Position numbers and translations under genes: made by a program. The notes under the pieces were generated by a model. That model searched no databases and had not been told where the DNA came from. It was given only the letters and a program-made list of their open reading frames with translations. Positions 1 to 6,089 of a stretch of DNA of 8,409 bases are shown in pieces. Numbering within the stretch: position 1 is the stretch's first letter; each line of letters begins with the position of its first letter. The stretch comes from PZPK01 sp047628385 (GTDB taxonomy: Bacteria > Pseudomonadota > Gammaproteobacteria > Pseudomonadales > Oleiphilaceae): the NCBI GenBank assembly GCA_047628385.1, contig JBLHVH010000153.1, positions 1 through 8,409 of the forward strand. Reading direction: 5' to 3'.

Positions 1-2
1 AT

Positions 3-158
3 GTGCGTCAGTACGGCGAAATAGCTTTTAACTCAGGTGTTTATACCTTTTCCTTTGGTGATGGTTCAGCGGTCCAGGCACGTTTCACTTATGTATATAG
101 ATGGAATGGGAGCCGTTGGATGATCATCGAACATCACTCATCACAAATGCCCGAATAA
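3..158 (+). CDS. SnoaL-like / SgcJ-EcaC family protein, C-terminal part
   Basis: The left edge cuts this gene, leaving 51 codons and a TAA stop, read from base 3. The visible peptide has alternating beta-strand character (SGVYTFSF, ARFTYVYRWNGSRWMIIEHH) and ends SSQMPE. This strongly recalls the C-terminus of the NTF2/SnoaL-like fold in proteins annotated as SgcJ/EcaC or CaMKII-association-domain proteins, where a final strand carries WxIxxHHSS. These are small cone-shaped proteins, usually of unknown substrate and often secreted. The start, any signal peptide and most of the pocket lie outside the window. The SEC-C gene follows 39 bases later in the same direction, so the two may be co-transcribed. 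The family call is from pattern recall; the biochemical role is unknown. Confidence 0.7.
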   Translation: MRQYGEIAFNSGVYTFSFGDGSAVQARFTYVYRWNGSRWMIIEHHSSQMPE

Positions 159-197
159 CTAAGCTGAAGCAATTAGATAGAGAATAAAATAAACGAT

Positions 198-374
198 ATG
201 ATAAACGAAACTCAAAACACGACTTACGAGGAAAGCGACAGCTACTGTAGTAACTCAAGCTGCTGTGGCCCTCAATTCCCCATCATGAGAGACGGACCAA
301 AGGTTGGTCGCAATGATCCTTGCCCTTGTGGTAACGGCCGTAAGTACAAAACATGTTGTGGGAAGAATCGCTAG
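198..374 (+). CDS. small SEC-C motif metal-binding protein
   Basis: This is a complete 58-residue protein, ATG to TAG. Its C-terminal half (residues 35-55) is a textbook SEC-C motif: GRNDPCPCGNGRKYKTCCG, with C42, C44, C53 and C54 spaced CxCx8CC. The same zinc-binding knuckle ends SecA, where it contacts SecB and the ribosome, and it is found in YchJ-like and many stand-alone small proteins. Unusually, the N-terminal half carries a second cysteine cluster (C17, C22, C23), so seven of 58 residues are Cys. No clear Shine-Dalgarno sequence precedes the ATG, but the motif leaves little doubt that the frame is translated. It lies 39 bases after the upstream gene and may be in its operon. Zn binding is expected from the family; partner and role are unknown. 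Confidence 0.85.
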   Translation: MINETQNTTYEESDSYCSNSSCCGPQFPIMRDGPKVGRNDPCPCGNGRKYKTCCGKNR

Positions 375-433
375 TATTTCTTTTACTTGGGAGGCTAAAA
401 TGCCCGCTTATCTCACATATCTAATTTAACTAC

Positions 434-453
434 TCAGGCTAAAAGTAGCCTGA
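434..453 (+). terminator. stem-loop downstream of the SEC-C gene
   Basis: TCAGGCTA pairs perfectly with TAGCCTGA around an AAAG loop (8-bp stem, 4-nt loop), 60 bases after the SEC-C stop. No T-tract follows on either strand, so it is at best a weak or Rho-assisted terminator or a 3'-end protecting hairpin. Confidence 0.4.
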
Positions 454-720
454 ATCTACAAGCACTATTATCAATACTGAGCGTCAACTTTACGGTGTGA
501 GTTCAATCGAGTACGCTACACATATCGTTGTGACATCGACCCTTTCCTATCTTTTAGGTATGGTCAGTTAAAGGTTATCTGTTCTTGCAAAAAATGAATT
601 TACTTCCAAAAAACTTGATGCTTCGAATCTGAATAAGTGTCTTGAAGAGCCTTACAAGACCTAGTTCAGTATGCGATTTCTAGAGGTTTTATTGATCCAA
701 AATGGGGGGGAGTGGGGTAG
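449..720 (+). pseudogene. possible decayed reading frame, unidentified
   Basis: The 375-906 stretch holds no intact gene. Within it one + frame reads protein-like text from 449 (INTERQLYGVSSIEYATHI, then TSTLSYLLG), meets a single TAA at 569-571, and goes on in the same frame with LDASNLNKCLEE up to about 649. A one-base backward shift there continues as LVQYAISRGFIDPKWG to a TAG at 718-720. Amphipathic, residue-balanced text across one stop and one shift suggests a gene remnant. There is no start, no Shine-Dalgarno sequence and no recognised domain, so this may be chance. Confidence 0.25.
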
Positions 721-870
721 ACTTCGCTTCAACAAGCAATAGATCAGAAAAAATACTATTAATATTAATGCTTTGCTAAATTACACTTTGATTGGGACTG
801 TGGGAATAATTCTTTATAGCATAAGAGTAGGAAAATCCTATCCGAATCAATAATTTAGGGTTGTTAAAGT

Positions 871-897
871 GATGGGGTGGCGGGAGTCGAACCCGTA
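871..897 (-). other. tRNA/tmRNA 3'-end fragment (T-arm), possible attachment-site remnant
   Basis: Read on the minus strand, CGGGTTCGACTCCCG is a canonical T stem-loop (TTCGACT loop, 4-bp G/C stem). It is followed by CCACCCCATCA, which resembles a tRNA or tmRNA acceptor 3' strand ending near, but not exactly at, CCA. The 5' parts of a tRNA are absent: the sequence upstream on this strand is the end of the hydrolase gene, and no matching 5' acceptor strand is present. Such 3' fragments are left by integrases that target tRNA or ssrA genes. Resemblance to ssrA 3' ends is from memory. Confidence 0.5.
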
Positions 898-906
898 TGC
901 CTTGAC

Positions 907-1614
907 TTATTTAGCCATTGAATTGCTAATGATCTGGTACACGTCTTTGCTAATGCCCATGCCCATATGTGAAGCCAATACCTCATGATGTTGTATATTA
1001 GGCGACCAATGATCAATGCATGCTTGCCATGAAACAATGCCGTCTAGCTTTGAATAGATTGCTGTAATCGGGCATTCGATGGGGGTGCTGAAACGCTCAA
1101 TCATGTCTTGTTCGATTTGTGCTATATCCCACCCAAATAGACCGGATAGCTTTTTTAGCGCTGTAATCCTAGGGCCTACAATGACGGGAGAGCCCATTGT
1201 AATGACACTGGCAATATACTGGGGGTGATTGCGAGCGAGTTCACGGGCGAAGATTCCACCAAGACTCCAGCCAATTAAAGATACTGGTTCGCCATGTTTA
1301 TCGCTTAGGTCTTTGAGGCGATTTATAAGTGGGTCAATCAATTTCTCAATCTGGCTGTGGTTGATGCCGAGCCCCCAGCTATAGGTATGGTGATTTTGTA
1401 TTTGAAGAAATTTCTTTAGAGGAAAGACAGACATGTCTCCGCCACCAAACCCGGGGATGATTAAAACCGTTTTCGGGTTGATCGTATCGGGTAAAGGGAT
1501 AGACTTCCATTTAAGAAGGTCAGGTAAATAGGTACCACATAAAAGTTCTCTGAGTTGTAACTTTAGGGGCGGGGCTGTTATGTATGGGTATTTTATCAGT
1601 GCATTGGTTATCAT
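907..1614 (-). CDS. alpha/beta hydrolase (esterase/lipase-like)
   Basis: A serine hydrolase of the alpha/beta fold. From the ATG at 1612-1614 (235 residues) the order is an oxyanion-hole strand VLIIPGFGGGD (about 50-60), YSWGLG (about 78-83), the nucleophile elbow GWSLGG with Ser117, Asp191 in YSKLDG, and His216 in ASHMGM. This is a complete Ser-Asp-His triad. GWSLGG followed by ARELARxHP is typical of a bacterial family annotated only as alpha/beta hydrolase or esterase; the substrate is unknown. The frame stays open to a TTG at 1762-1764 (285 residues), but that start has no Shine-Dalgarno sequence, whereas the ATG has AGGAG ten bases upstream (RC of 1625-1629). I prefer the ATG, though the extra 50 codons look plausible too. 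There is no signal peptide from either start. The stop lies about ten bases from the tRNA-like fragment. Confidence 0.85.
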   Translation of the reverse strand: MITNALIKYPYITAPPLKLQLRELLCGTYLPDLLKWKSIPLPDTINPKTVLIIPGFGGGDMSVFPLKKFLQIQNHHTYSWGLGINHSQIEKLIDPLINRLKDLSDKHGEPVSLIGWSLGGIFARELARNHPQYIASVITMGSPVIVGPRITALKKLSGLFGWDIAQIEQDMIERFSTPIECPITAIYSKLDGIVSWQACIDHWSPNIQHHEVLASHMGMGISKDVYQIISNSMAK

Positions 1615-1776
1615 TCCTTTACGACTCCTAAAGCGCTGCTGTATATAACTAATAGTCCGTTTTTTTTGTTTGGCAACTATTTTCAAGAAAAGAAGCGTCA
1701 AGCGTATGTCATTACTTAACGGGGCATATGTAAGATCGATTGCTTGAATTATATCCAAAGGCAAGCTAGGAGGGGG

Positions 1777-1803
1777 TTGTGAAAATAGGGTTTGTTTTCA
1801 CAA
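1777..1803. repeat. perfect 9-bp inverted repeat
   Basis: TTGTGAAAA (1777-1785) and TTTTCACAA (1795-1803) are exact reverse complements separated by 9 bases, so the half-site centres are 18 bases apart. The dyad sits upstream of the hydrolase. Its low GC content and lack of a T-tract make an operator more likely than a terminator. The TGTGA/TCACA ends recall CRP, but the 15-base gap between them is wrong for CRP. Confidence 0.55.
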
Positions 1804-1836
1804 AATTATCGAAAAATAAAATTCGAGTTAATATCC

Positions 1837-1874
1837 GCTAATATGTGTAAGTGTCACGGCTTATACATATTAGC
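1837..1874. repeat. 15-bp near-perfect inverted repeat, yebG 3' side
   Basis: GCTAATATGTGTAAG (1837-1851) pairs with CTTATACATATTAGC (1860-1874) at 14 of 15 positions (one G-T), with an 8-base loop. It starts 9 bases past the yebG stop and could form the 3' hairpin of the yebG transcript. No U-tract follows directly on the minus strand, so intrinsic termination would be weak. A large operator for the hydrolase is an alternative. Confidence 0.55.
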
Positions 1875-1882
1875 TAACTATT

Positions 1883-2167
1883 TTAAGCGCTGACAGCGTC
1901 TGTAATAGGGATAACTTTTGTTGGGTTAGTGATCTGTTCTAGCGCTTCTGGCTTACCTTTGCAGGCTAAAACGATTAGATCTTTATGCTTGGCTAGCAGT
2001 AATCCAAATGATTCTGCTTGCGCTTCATCGATACCTGTAATTTGGCTTTCAAGTAGGCTGGTAAATTGCTCTCCTAGTTCGAGCATTTTATCGTGAGCAT
2101 CAGCGTCTTTTTTGTTCTCGAACATAGATCCATCCCTATCGCATTTCCACATCGCTATAACAGCCAT
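1883..2167 (-). CDS. yebG: YebG family SOS-regulated protein
   Basis: This 94-residue protein matches the YebG family in length (E. coli about 96) and layout: an N-terminal MAVIAMWKCDRDG strand region, then FENKKDADAHDKMLEL (E. coli has a similar SKKEADAYDKML block at the same place), a helical middle and an acidic/polar tail. YebG is a small LexA-controlled protein induced by DNA damage; its molecular role is not established. The start is supported by AAGGA about seven bases before the ATG. A LexA box lies about 90 bases upstream on the same side, matching the family's known regulation. It is probably monocistronic: the upstream DUF455 gene ends 149 bases away and the LexA box lies between. 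A strong inverted repeat follows its stop. Confidence 0.9.
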   Translation of the reverse strand: MAVIAMWKCDRDGSMFENKKDADAHDKMLELGEQFTSLLESQITGIDEAQAESFGLLLAKHKDLIVLACKGKPEALEQITNPTKVIPITDAVSA

Positions 2168-2256
2168 AACGTATCCTTAATTTATAGAAAAAAACTGGTA
2201 TTAGAAAAATACTTATTAGAACAAAACAATATTAGTTATGATCCTAAATCACGTAC

Positions 2257-2276
2257 TGCTGTATATTAACCCAGTA
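2257..2276 (-). promoter_or_regulatory. LexA (SOS) box of yebG
   Basis: The + strand reads TGCTGTATATTAACCCAGTA, a CTG-N10-CAG core with AT-rich interior. It differs from the E. coli consensus (TACTG-TATATATATA-CAGTA) at few positions. It lies 89 bases upstream of yebG, a classical SOS gene, and downstream of the oppositely irrelevant end of the DUF455 gene, so yebG is its only sensible target. The exact -35/-10 hexamers are not obvious. Confidence 0.85.
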
Positions 2277-2306
2277 TCTTATGATCATGCAACTTATGCG
2301 TTAACA

Positions 2307-2334
2307 CTTGCGGATTTTAATAATCTGCGGCAAG
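2307..2334 (-). terminator. stem-loop at the end of the roxA-DUF455 operon
   Basis: CTTGC-GGATT pairs with AATCT and, after a three-base bulge, GCAAG, enclosing TTAAT. The hairpin overlaps the DUF455 stop codon. No U-run follows on the minus strand, so it is a weak terminator candidate at most. Confidence 0.3.
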
Positions 2335-3117
2335 CAGTCGTTCTATTTCATATTCGCTAAAACCAGCTTTTCGTCTTAAATCTGCATTAATAGGCTTTTT
2401 AAGCGGAGCATTTAGGTATTGTTTGATAAGTTGTAAAAACGTAGTGTCTGGATCTATTTGCTCTTGTTCACACCGGTAGTGAAACCAACGTGTGGCAGCA
2501 CTAACATGACCAATTTCATCATTGGCAATCATGTTTAATACTTTAATCATGTCTTTGTCACCGACATTTTCAAATTTTTTGATGGTAACCGGGACAACAT
2601 CGAGCGCGCGTGCTTCAAATATTCGATGCGTCACTCCCATTCGGTGCATTAAGTCATGCTTGGTATTGATCGCCATTTGCCATAATTCTTCATGTGCTGG
2701 GAAGTCTCCGTATTCAAAGCCTAATGTGCGCAGTTGTTCTCGTAGTGCAAAAAAATGAGTAGCTTCTTCACCTGCCGCTAATATCCAGTCGTTATAATAT
2801 TCTCTTGGCATGCCTCTATATCGGTACACGGCATCTAAAGATAGGTTTACGGCAGTCATTTCGATATGCGCGAGTGCGTGAATCATAGAAGCTTTTCCTT
2901 CTACGCTTCCTAAGCGTCTTCTTGGAAGGTCTCGTTGTGCGACAATTTCTGGTTTATTTAATCGGCCTGGTTGCTCTAAATATATCACAGGGCCGTCTTC
3001 CTTCCACTCTAAACGCTTAGACTCCCAATCACTGACCCAGTCGAGCGTTTTGGCTAACTTTTCATCTGGGTCAGCAAGCAGGAAGCATGCTTGTGTTTGC
3101 TCATATAAATTCTTCAT
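2317..3117 (-). CDS. DUF455 ferritin-like domain protein
   Basis: This 266-residue soluble protein has the full DUF455 pattern: ADPDEKLAKT near the N-terminus, LPRRRLGSVEGKASMIHALAHIE (split around residues 64-86), YYNDWILAAGEEATHF (107-122), PAHEELW (140-146), FEARALDV (167-174) and NDEIGHVSAATRWF (199-212). The carboxylate/histidine set expected of a four-helix-bundle di-iron site is present: E86, E118 with H121, E168, and E201 with H204. Family members have no settled function; the fold is shared with di-iron oxidases and hydroxylases such as MiaE. The gene starts 11 bases after roxA, and its Shine-Dalgarno AGGA overlaps the roxA stop (TAGGA), so the two are almost certainly translated from one message. 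An oxygen-dependent oxidase or hydroxylase role is inference. Confidence 0.85.
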   Translation of the reverse strand: MKNLYEQTQACFLLADPDEKLAKTLDWVSDWESKRLEWKEDGPVIYLEQPGRLNKPEIVAQRDLPRRRLGSVEGKASMIHALAHIEMTAVNLSLDAVYRYRGMPREYYNDWILAAGEEATHFFALREQLRTLGFEYGDFPAHEELWQMAINTKHDLMHRMGVTHRIFEARALDVVPVTIKKFENVGDKDMIKVLNMIANDEIGHVSAATRWFHYRCEQEQIDPDTTFLQLIKQYLNAPLKKPINADLRRKAGFSEYEIERLLAADY

Positions 3118-3128
3118 CTGAGGGCTTC

Positions 3129-4271
3129 CTAGTCAGCGTCGAAATACCAATAGCCTTTTTTCAACCATTGCGTGATCTGTTGAATAAACTGCGCGTTATT
3201 CAGCCACGGGGTTAAATTTTTGCGGTTTAGTATTTGTTCATTACAAAGTAATGGGATCACGGCTGAGAATGATTTGTGTAAGGTGATTTCTTCGCCATTC
3301 ATATAAAGGATACCTTGTTGATATGAATGCTCAAAATATAAACAGCGTAACCCGCCTAGTCGAAGCAAGGGTTGCTGCTCGATAAAATCAAGGAAATCAT
3401 TGCCATCGTAATCCTGCTCTTCTTCTGGTAGATCTAATTCGCATTTCGATTGCGTTAAATAACAGCCTGAGAACTGGCTAATTAATTGATCATCTAGAGT
3501 ATTTAATAATTGAGTTTTTATACGAGTAAAGTCTTGTGTGTCTATTATGCCGCTATGTGAGCAAACTGGACGGTTGGGGTCTTCAATTTGTTGTTTACCA
3601 ATGTCCTTTTCGATGAGAAAGTCAGCCAGTGATGTATGCATATCTCGTGCAGAGTCGCTTCGGTACCCGACAGAAAAGCTCATAGAGTTATCGAGACTAA
3701 TGCCTTCGTGAGGGAAACCGGGCGGAATATATAAAATGTCGCCTGCATTTAACACTTCATCAATGATCGGTTCAAATGCTTCGGTGTGGCGCAATGCTGG
3801 GTGGGCAGCAAACTGTTTATGAGTACCGCGATCACCAACGCGCCAGTGTCGCGTACCTGAGCCTTGGCATATAAATGTATCATAAGTGTCGATGTGGGGG
3901 CCGACACTGCCACCAGGTGTCGCAAAGCTGGTCATCACGTCATCAAAACGCCAGCGAGGAATGAAGTCAAAAACGCTAATTAATTTACTGACTTCAGGTA
4001 CCCAGTGATTTAATGCTTGTATAACGAGTGACCAATCAGATTTTCCTAGTTGATCATAGGATTCAAATGGTCCGAAATCGGCTTGCCACTTTTTGTTTTT
4101 TTTGTAAATAATTCGGGATTCAACCGCTTCTTCCATTGCAAGGCCAGCCAACTCTTCTGCTGATAAGAAATCTTGGAAATTATTGAAGCCTTGGCGAATG
4201 AGAAGTGGTTTTTTTTGCCAGTACTCTTCTAAAAAACGCTTTGGTGTTAATGAACCTAAATTTAGTTGCAT
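3129..4271 (-). CDS. roxA: ribosomal protein uL16 3-hydroxylase (RoxA/YcfD, JmjC-type)
   Basis: This 380-residue Fe(II)/2-oxoglutarate oxygenase is close to the length of E. coli YcfD (373). The N-terminal JmjC/cupin barrel has the iron facial triad: H126 and D128 in GPHIDTYDTF, and H188 in IPPGFPHEG. Other family blocks are LTPKRFLEEYWQKKPLLIR at the start, RWRFDDVMTSFATPGGSVGPH and SMSFSVGYRS. A dimerisation and winged-helix-like C-terminal half follows. RoxA hydroxylates a conserved arginine of ribosomal protein uL16 in the cytoplasm. AGGAC lies about eight bases before the ATG. It is the first gene of the minus-strand operon with the DUF455 gene and is divergent from the AraC-type regulator, with 149 bases between the starts. 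In many gammaproteobacteria it sits by purB; that is not seen here. Confidence 0.93.
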   Translation of the reverse strand: MQLNLGSLTPKRFLEEYWQKKPLLIRQGFNNFQDFLSAEELAGLAMEEAVESRIIYKKNKKWQADFGPFESYDQLGKSDWSLVIQALNHWVPEVSKLISVFDFIPRWRFDDVMTSFATPGGSVGPHIDTYDTFICQGSGTRHWRVGDRGTHKQFAAHPALRHTEAFEPIIDEVLNAGDILYIPPGFPHEGISLDNSMSFSVGYRSDSARDMHTSLADFLIEKDIGKQQIEDPNRPVCSHSGIIDTQDFTRIKTQLLNTLDDQLISQFSGCYLTQSKCELDLPEEEQDYDGNDFLDFIEQQPLLRLGGLRCLYFEHSYQQGILYMNGEEITLHKSFSAVIPLLCNEQILNRKNLTPWLNNAQFIQQITQWLKKGYWYFDAD

Positions 4272-4343
4272 AGTGTGTGTCCTGAATATGTGGGTACATT
4301 CTATCAGAAAGTGTCGTAGATATATGACCTGTTATTTAGACTA

Positions 4344-4371
4344 TTGTATTTATCAAATATTGCATTTATCG
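4344..4371 (+). promoter_or_regulatory. tandem 12-bp direct repeat, candidate AraC-type operator
   Basis: TTGTATTTATCA (4344-4355) and TTGCATTTATCG (4360-4371) match at 10 of 12 positions and start 16 bases apart, 50-77 bases upstream of the AraC-family gene. AraC/XylS proteins usually bind tandem direct half-sites, so this may be an autoregulatory site, possibly also affecting divergent roxA. The 16-base period is shorter than the usual 21. Confidence 0.4.
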
Positions 4372-4400
4372 TGGTTTAATCGAAAAACAAATTAATCATT

Positions 4401-4415
4401 ACTTATATTCAGTAG
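4401..4415 (+). repeat. 15-bp element, copy 1 (upstream of the AraC-family gene)
   Basis: ACTTATATTCAGTAG ends five bases before the regulator's ATG. The identical 15-mer lies on the minus strand at 6090-6104, upstream of the convergent lipoprotein gene. It contains TATATT, a possible -10 hexamer. An ATATTCAG core also occurs on the minus strand at 4282-4289, just before roxA. Confidence 0.6.
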
Positions 4416-4420
4416 CCAAT

Positions 4421-5455
4421 ATGAAAAAAAATACAGTGCTTAATCAGATTGCCCGTCTGGGAGACCAAAAATATCCTAGTTTTGAGCTGCGTATTATTTT
4501 TGAATATTTAACTTCTCATGGCAATTTAGCGTGGTGTAACCAGCAAATGGAAGTGTTAGGTCTGGATTCACAAGATCTTAATATGCCTTTTATAAGTTCG
4601 CATGTCGCTTTAAGTGGACTTAATAGTGTGATTGAAAAATTCTATAAAGTCGGATTAGGCTGTGAAATCGCTCAATTATATTGTTTACAAGATTTAGGGG
4701 CGATTGGTGCTTGTGTTAAAGGGGCGGGTACCCTTGGTGAAGCAATGGAAACTACTCAAGCCTATTATGATCTAGTAGGAAGTTTTACCGATATTATTAA
4801 TATTGCTGATGAGCAAACATTCACAAATCGACTAGTAGATGTTTCTAGGCTGAACCATCGAGTCTTACGGTTTTTATTTGAGTTAACATTTACCGGAATG
4901 GCGATCCTGAGTAAAGAACTGTCTGGTCAAAAAATACCGATACAAACTATTCGTTTTTCTGCGCCTTTGAGTGACGCAGAAAAATCTTACTATCAAACGT
5001 TATTTGATTGTGAAATTGAAGATGAATGTAAATTTAATGAGTGGGTTATTTCAATGGAAACGTTGCTTATTCGAATTATTAATAAACCTGATGTTCCCGC
5101 AGAAGCCGAAAAAACACTTAAATACCTCTTGGAAGAGCTCAATAAAGAACAAGGTTTAGTGGGTGAAATTGACTGTATTTTAAAAGGGTCTTCAGGAGAC
5201 TTTCCTGATCCAGACATGATTTCACATGCTTTAGGTATAAGTAGTCGTACTTTACGGCGAAAATTAAATAAAATGGGGGTAAGTTTTCGTGGTTTGATGG
5301 ATAAGGTTCGCTGCCAATTAGCGATCAATCTTATTCAGCATAAAAACTTATCAAATGAAGCATTGGCAGAAGAGCTCGGATACTCAGACGCGGCAAATTT
5401 TTATAATGCCTTTAAAAAATGGACGGGGCATAGCCCTGCTTTTTATCGTTTATGA
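4421..5455 (+). CDS. AraC/XylS family transcriptional regulator
   Basis: This 344-residue regulator has the layout of AraC proteins with a PF12625-type 'arabinose-binding' N-terminal domain (about residues 20-200, including GLGCEIAQLYCLQDLGAIGACV and the TLGEAM block) and a C-terminal double helix-turn-helix. HTH one is around 264-285 (MISHALGISSRTLRRKL) and HTH two around 311-335 (ALAEELGYSDAANFYNAFKKW), ending in the family signature GHSPAFYR. Relatives such as OruR/ArgR-like proteins sense small hydrophobic or amino-acid ligands; the ligand here is unknown. No good Shine-Dalgarno sequence precedes the ATG, and a TATATT lies only 11 bases upstream, so the message may be nearly leaderless or the true start slightly downstream. 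Its likely operators are the direct repeat and the 15-mer upstream. It is divergent from roxA and convergent with the lipoprotein gene, whose upstream region shares the 15-mer. Confidence 0.92.
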   Translation: MKKNTVLNQIARLGDQKYPSFELRIIFEYLTSHGNLAWCNQQMEVLGLDSQDLNMPFISSHVALSGLNSVIEKFYKVGLGCEIAQLYCLQDLGAIGACVKGAGTLGEAMETTQAYYDLVGSFTDIINIADEQTFTNRLVDVSRLNHRVLRFLFELTFTGMAILSKELSGQKIPIQTIRFSAPLSDAEKSYYQTLFDCEIEDECKFNEWVISMETLLIRIINKPDVPAEAEKTLKYLLEELNKEQGLVGEIDCILKGSSGDFPDPDMISHALGISSRTLRRKLNKMGVSFRGLMDKVRCQLAINLIQHKNLSNEALAEELGYSDAANFYNAFKKWTGHSPAFYRL

Positions 5456-5473
5456 TGCTAATAAAGTCTTAGC

Positions 5474-6058
5474 TTAATCGAGGTTAGTATATTCAAATGA
5501 AGCAAATAGTGCTTCGGCGTAAGCCGTCAAATCTACTTTTTCTGCACCGGTCTCGGACCGTCTAGAAAGGTCAATGCTAATAAGTATGTTGCGTAATTTT
5601 GGGTGTGGACAACTTAATCCTATCGCGTCAACGATAGCAGGTCCTTCAGAGTTTCTACCATTCCAATCTTCGCCAGAAAAAGTATACATTATGCATAAAT
5701 CTCCATATTTAGACGCTACCCATTCTTGGTGGACATACTCGATAAAACCCGGTTGCTTGAGTTTTTTTTGTTGGTTTATCTTTATGGATTGCAGGTGACG
5801 GGCTGCGTTTTTGTACATGCCTTGGTAAGGGCCTCGATTTATTGATACTAAAATAGAGAAACTATCTTGATTGTTCAGTTGGCTAAGTTTGATTCTATGG
5901 CTAGTGCCATATTCAACAGCAAACCAAGACTTTTGTGTGGGTACTGTAAATGAAAAACCTAAACCAATGACTGATTGGCCTGGCAGTATGTTGGTTTTAT
6001 CAAAGCTTGCGCACGAAGAAAGTAGCAAAATAAATGATAAGAGCGTACTTTTTGCCAT
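5474..6058 (-). CDS. predicted outer-membrane lipoprotein of unknown function
   Basis: This 194-residue protein begins with a classic lipoprotein signal: a short basic start (MAK), a hydrophobic stretch LLSFILLL and lipobox LSSC with the acylated Cys at 16. Ala follows the Cys and no Asp is at +2, so sorting to the outer membrane is expected. The mature part, about 178 residues, is mixed alpha/beta with motifs GLGFSFTVPTQKSWF, GPYQGMYKNAARH, CIMYTFSGEDWNG and GLSCPHPKLRN, and four cysteines in total. I recognise no named family. AAGG lies about eight bases before the ATG. The gene is convergent with the AraC-family regulator (18 bases between stops) and has the same 15-mer upstream, so it is a plausible regulatory target. 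Function is not inferable from sequence alone. Confidence 0.85.
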   Translation of the reverse strand: MAKSTLLSFILLLSSCASFDKTNILPGQSVIGLGFSFTVPTQKSWFAVEYGTSHRIKLSQLNNQDSFSILVSINRGPYQGMYKNAARHLQSIKINQQKKLKQPGFIEYVHQEWVASKYGDLCIMYTFSGEDWNGRNSEGPAIVDAIGLSCPHPKLRNILISIDLSRRSETGAEKVDLTAYAEALFASFEYTNLD

Positions 6059-6089
6059 GAAAGGGCCTTGTTAAGAATTTCTACTTTAT

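Noticed and set aside
828..840. Hairpin TAGGA-AAA-TCCTA
   Set aside because: The stem is 5 bp with no neighbouring gene end or T-tract; expected by chance in AT-rich DNA.
870..950. Complete tRNA gene on the minus strand
   Set aside because: Only the T-arm and part of the acceptor are present; no D-arm, anticodon arm or matching 5' acceptor strand lies upstream, where the hydrolase coding sequence continues.
1777..1803. CRP/FNR-type operator
   Set aside because: TGTGA and TCACA ends are present but separated by 15 bases instead of 6 as in CRP sites, and the FNR core is absent.
2522..2758. Open frame on the + strand inside the DUF455 gene
   Set aside because: It is antisense shadow of a well-supported gene, has no ribosome-binding site and no family resemblance. 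The same applies to + frames at 4183-4395, 4971-5159, 5574-5798 and 5871-6074, and to minus frames at 4993-5328 and 7395-7634.
5457..5473. Bidirectional terminator between the AraC-type and lipoprotein genes
   Set aside because: GCTAA/TTAGC forms only a 5-bp AT-rich stem with no T-run in either direction, too weak to call.
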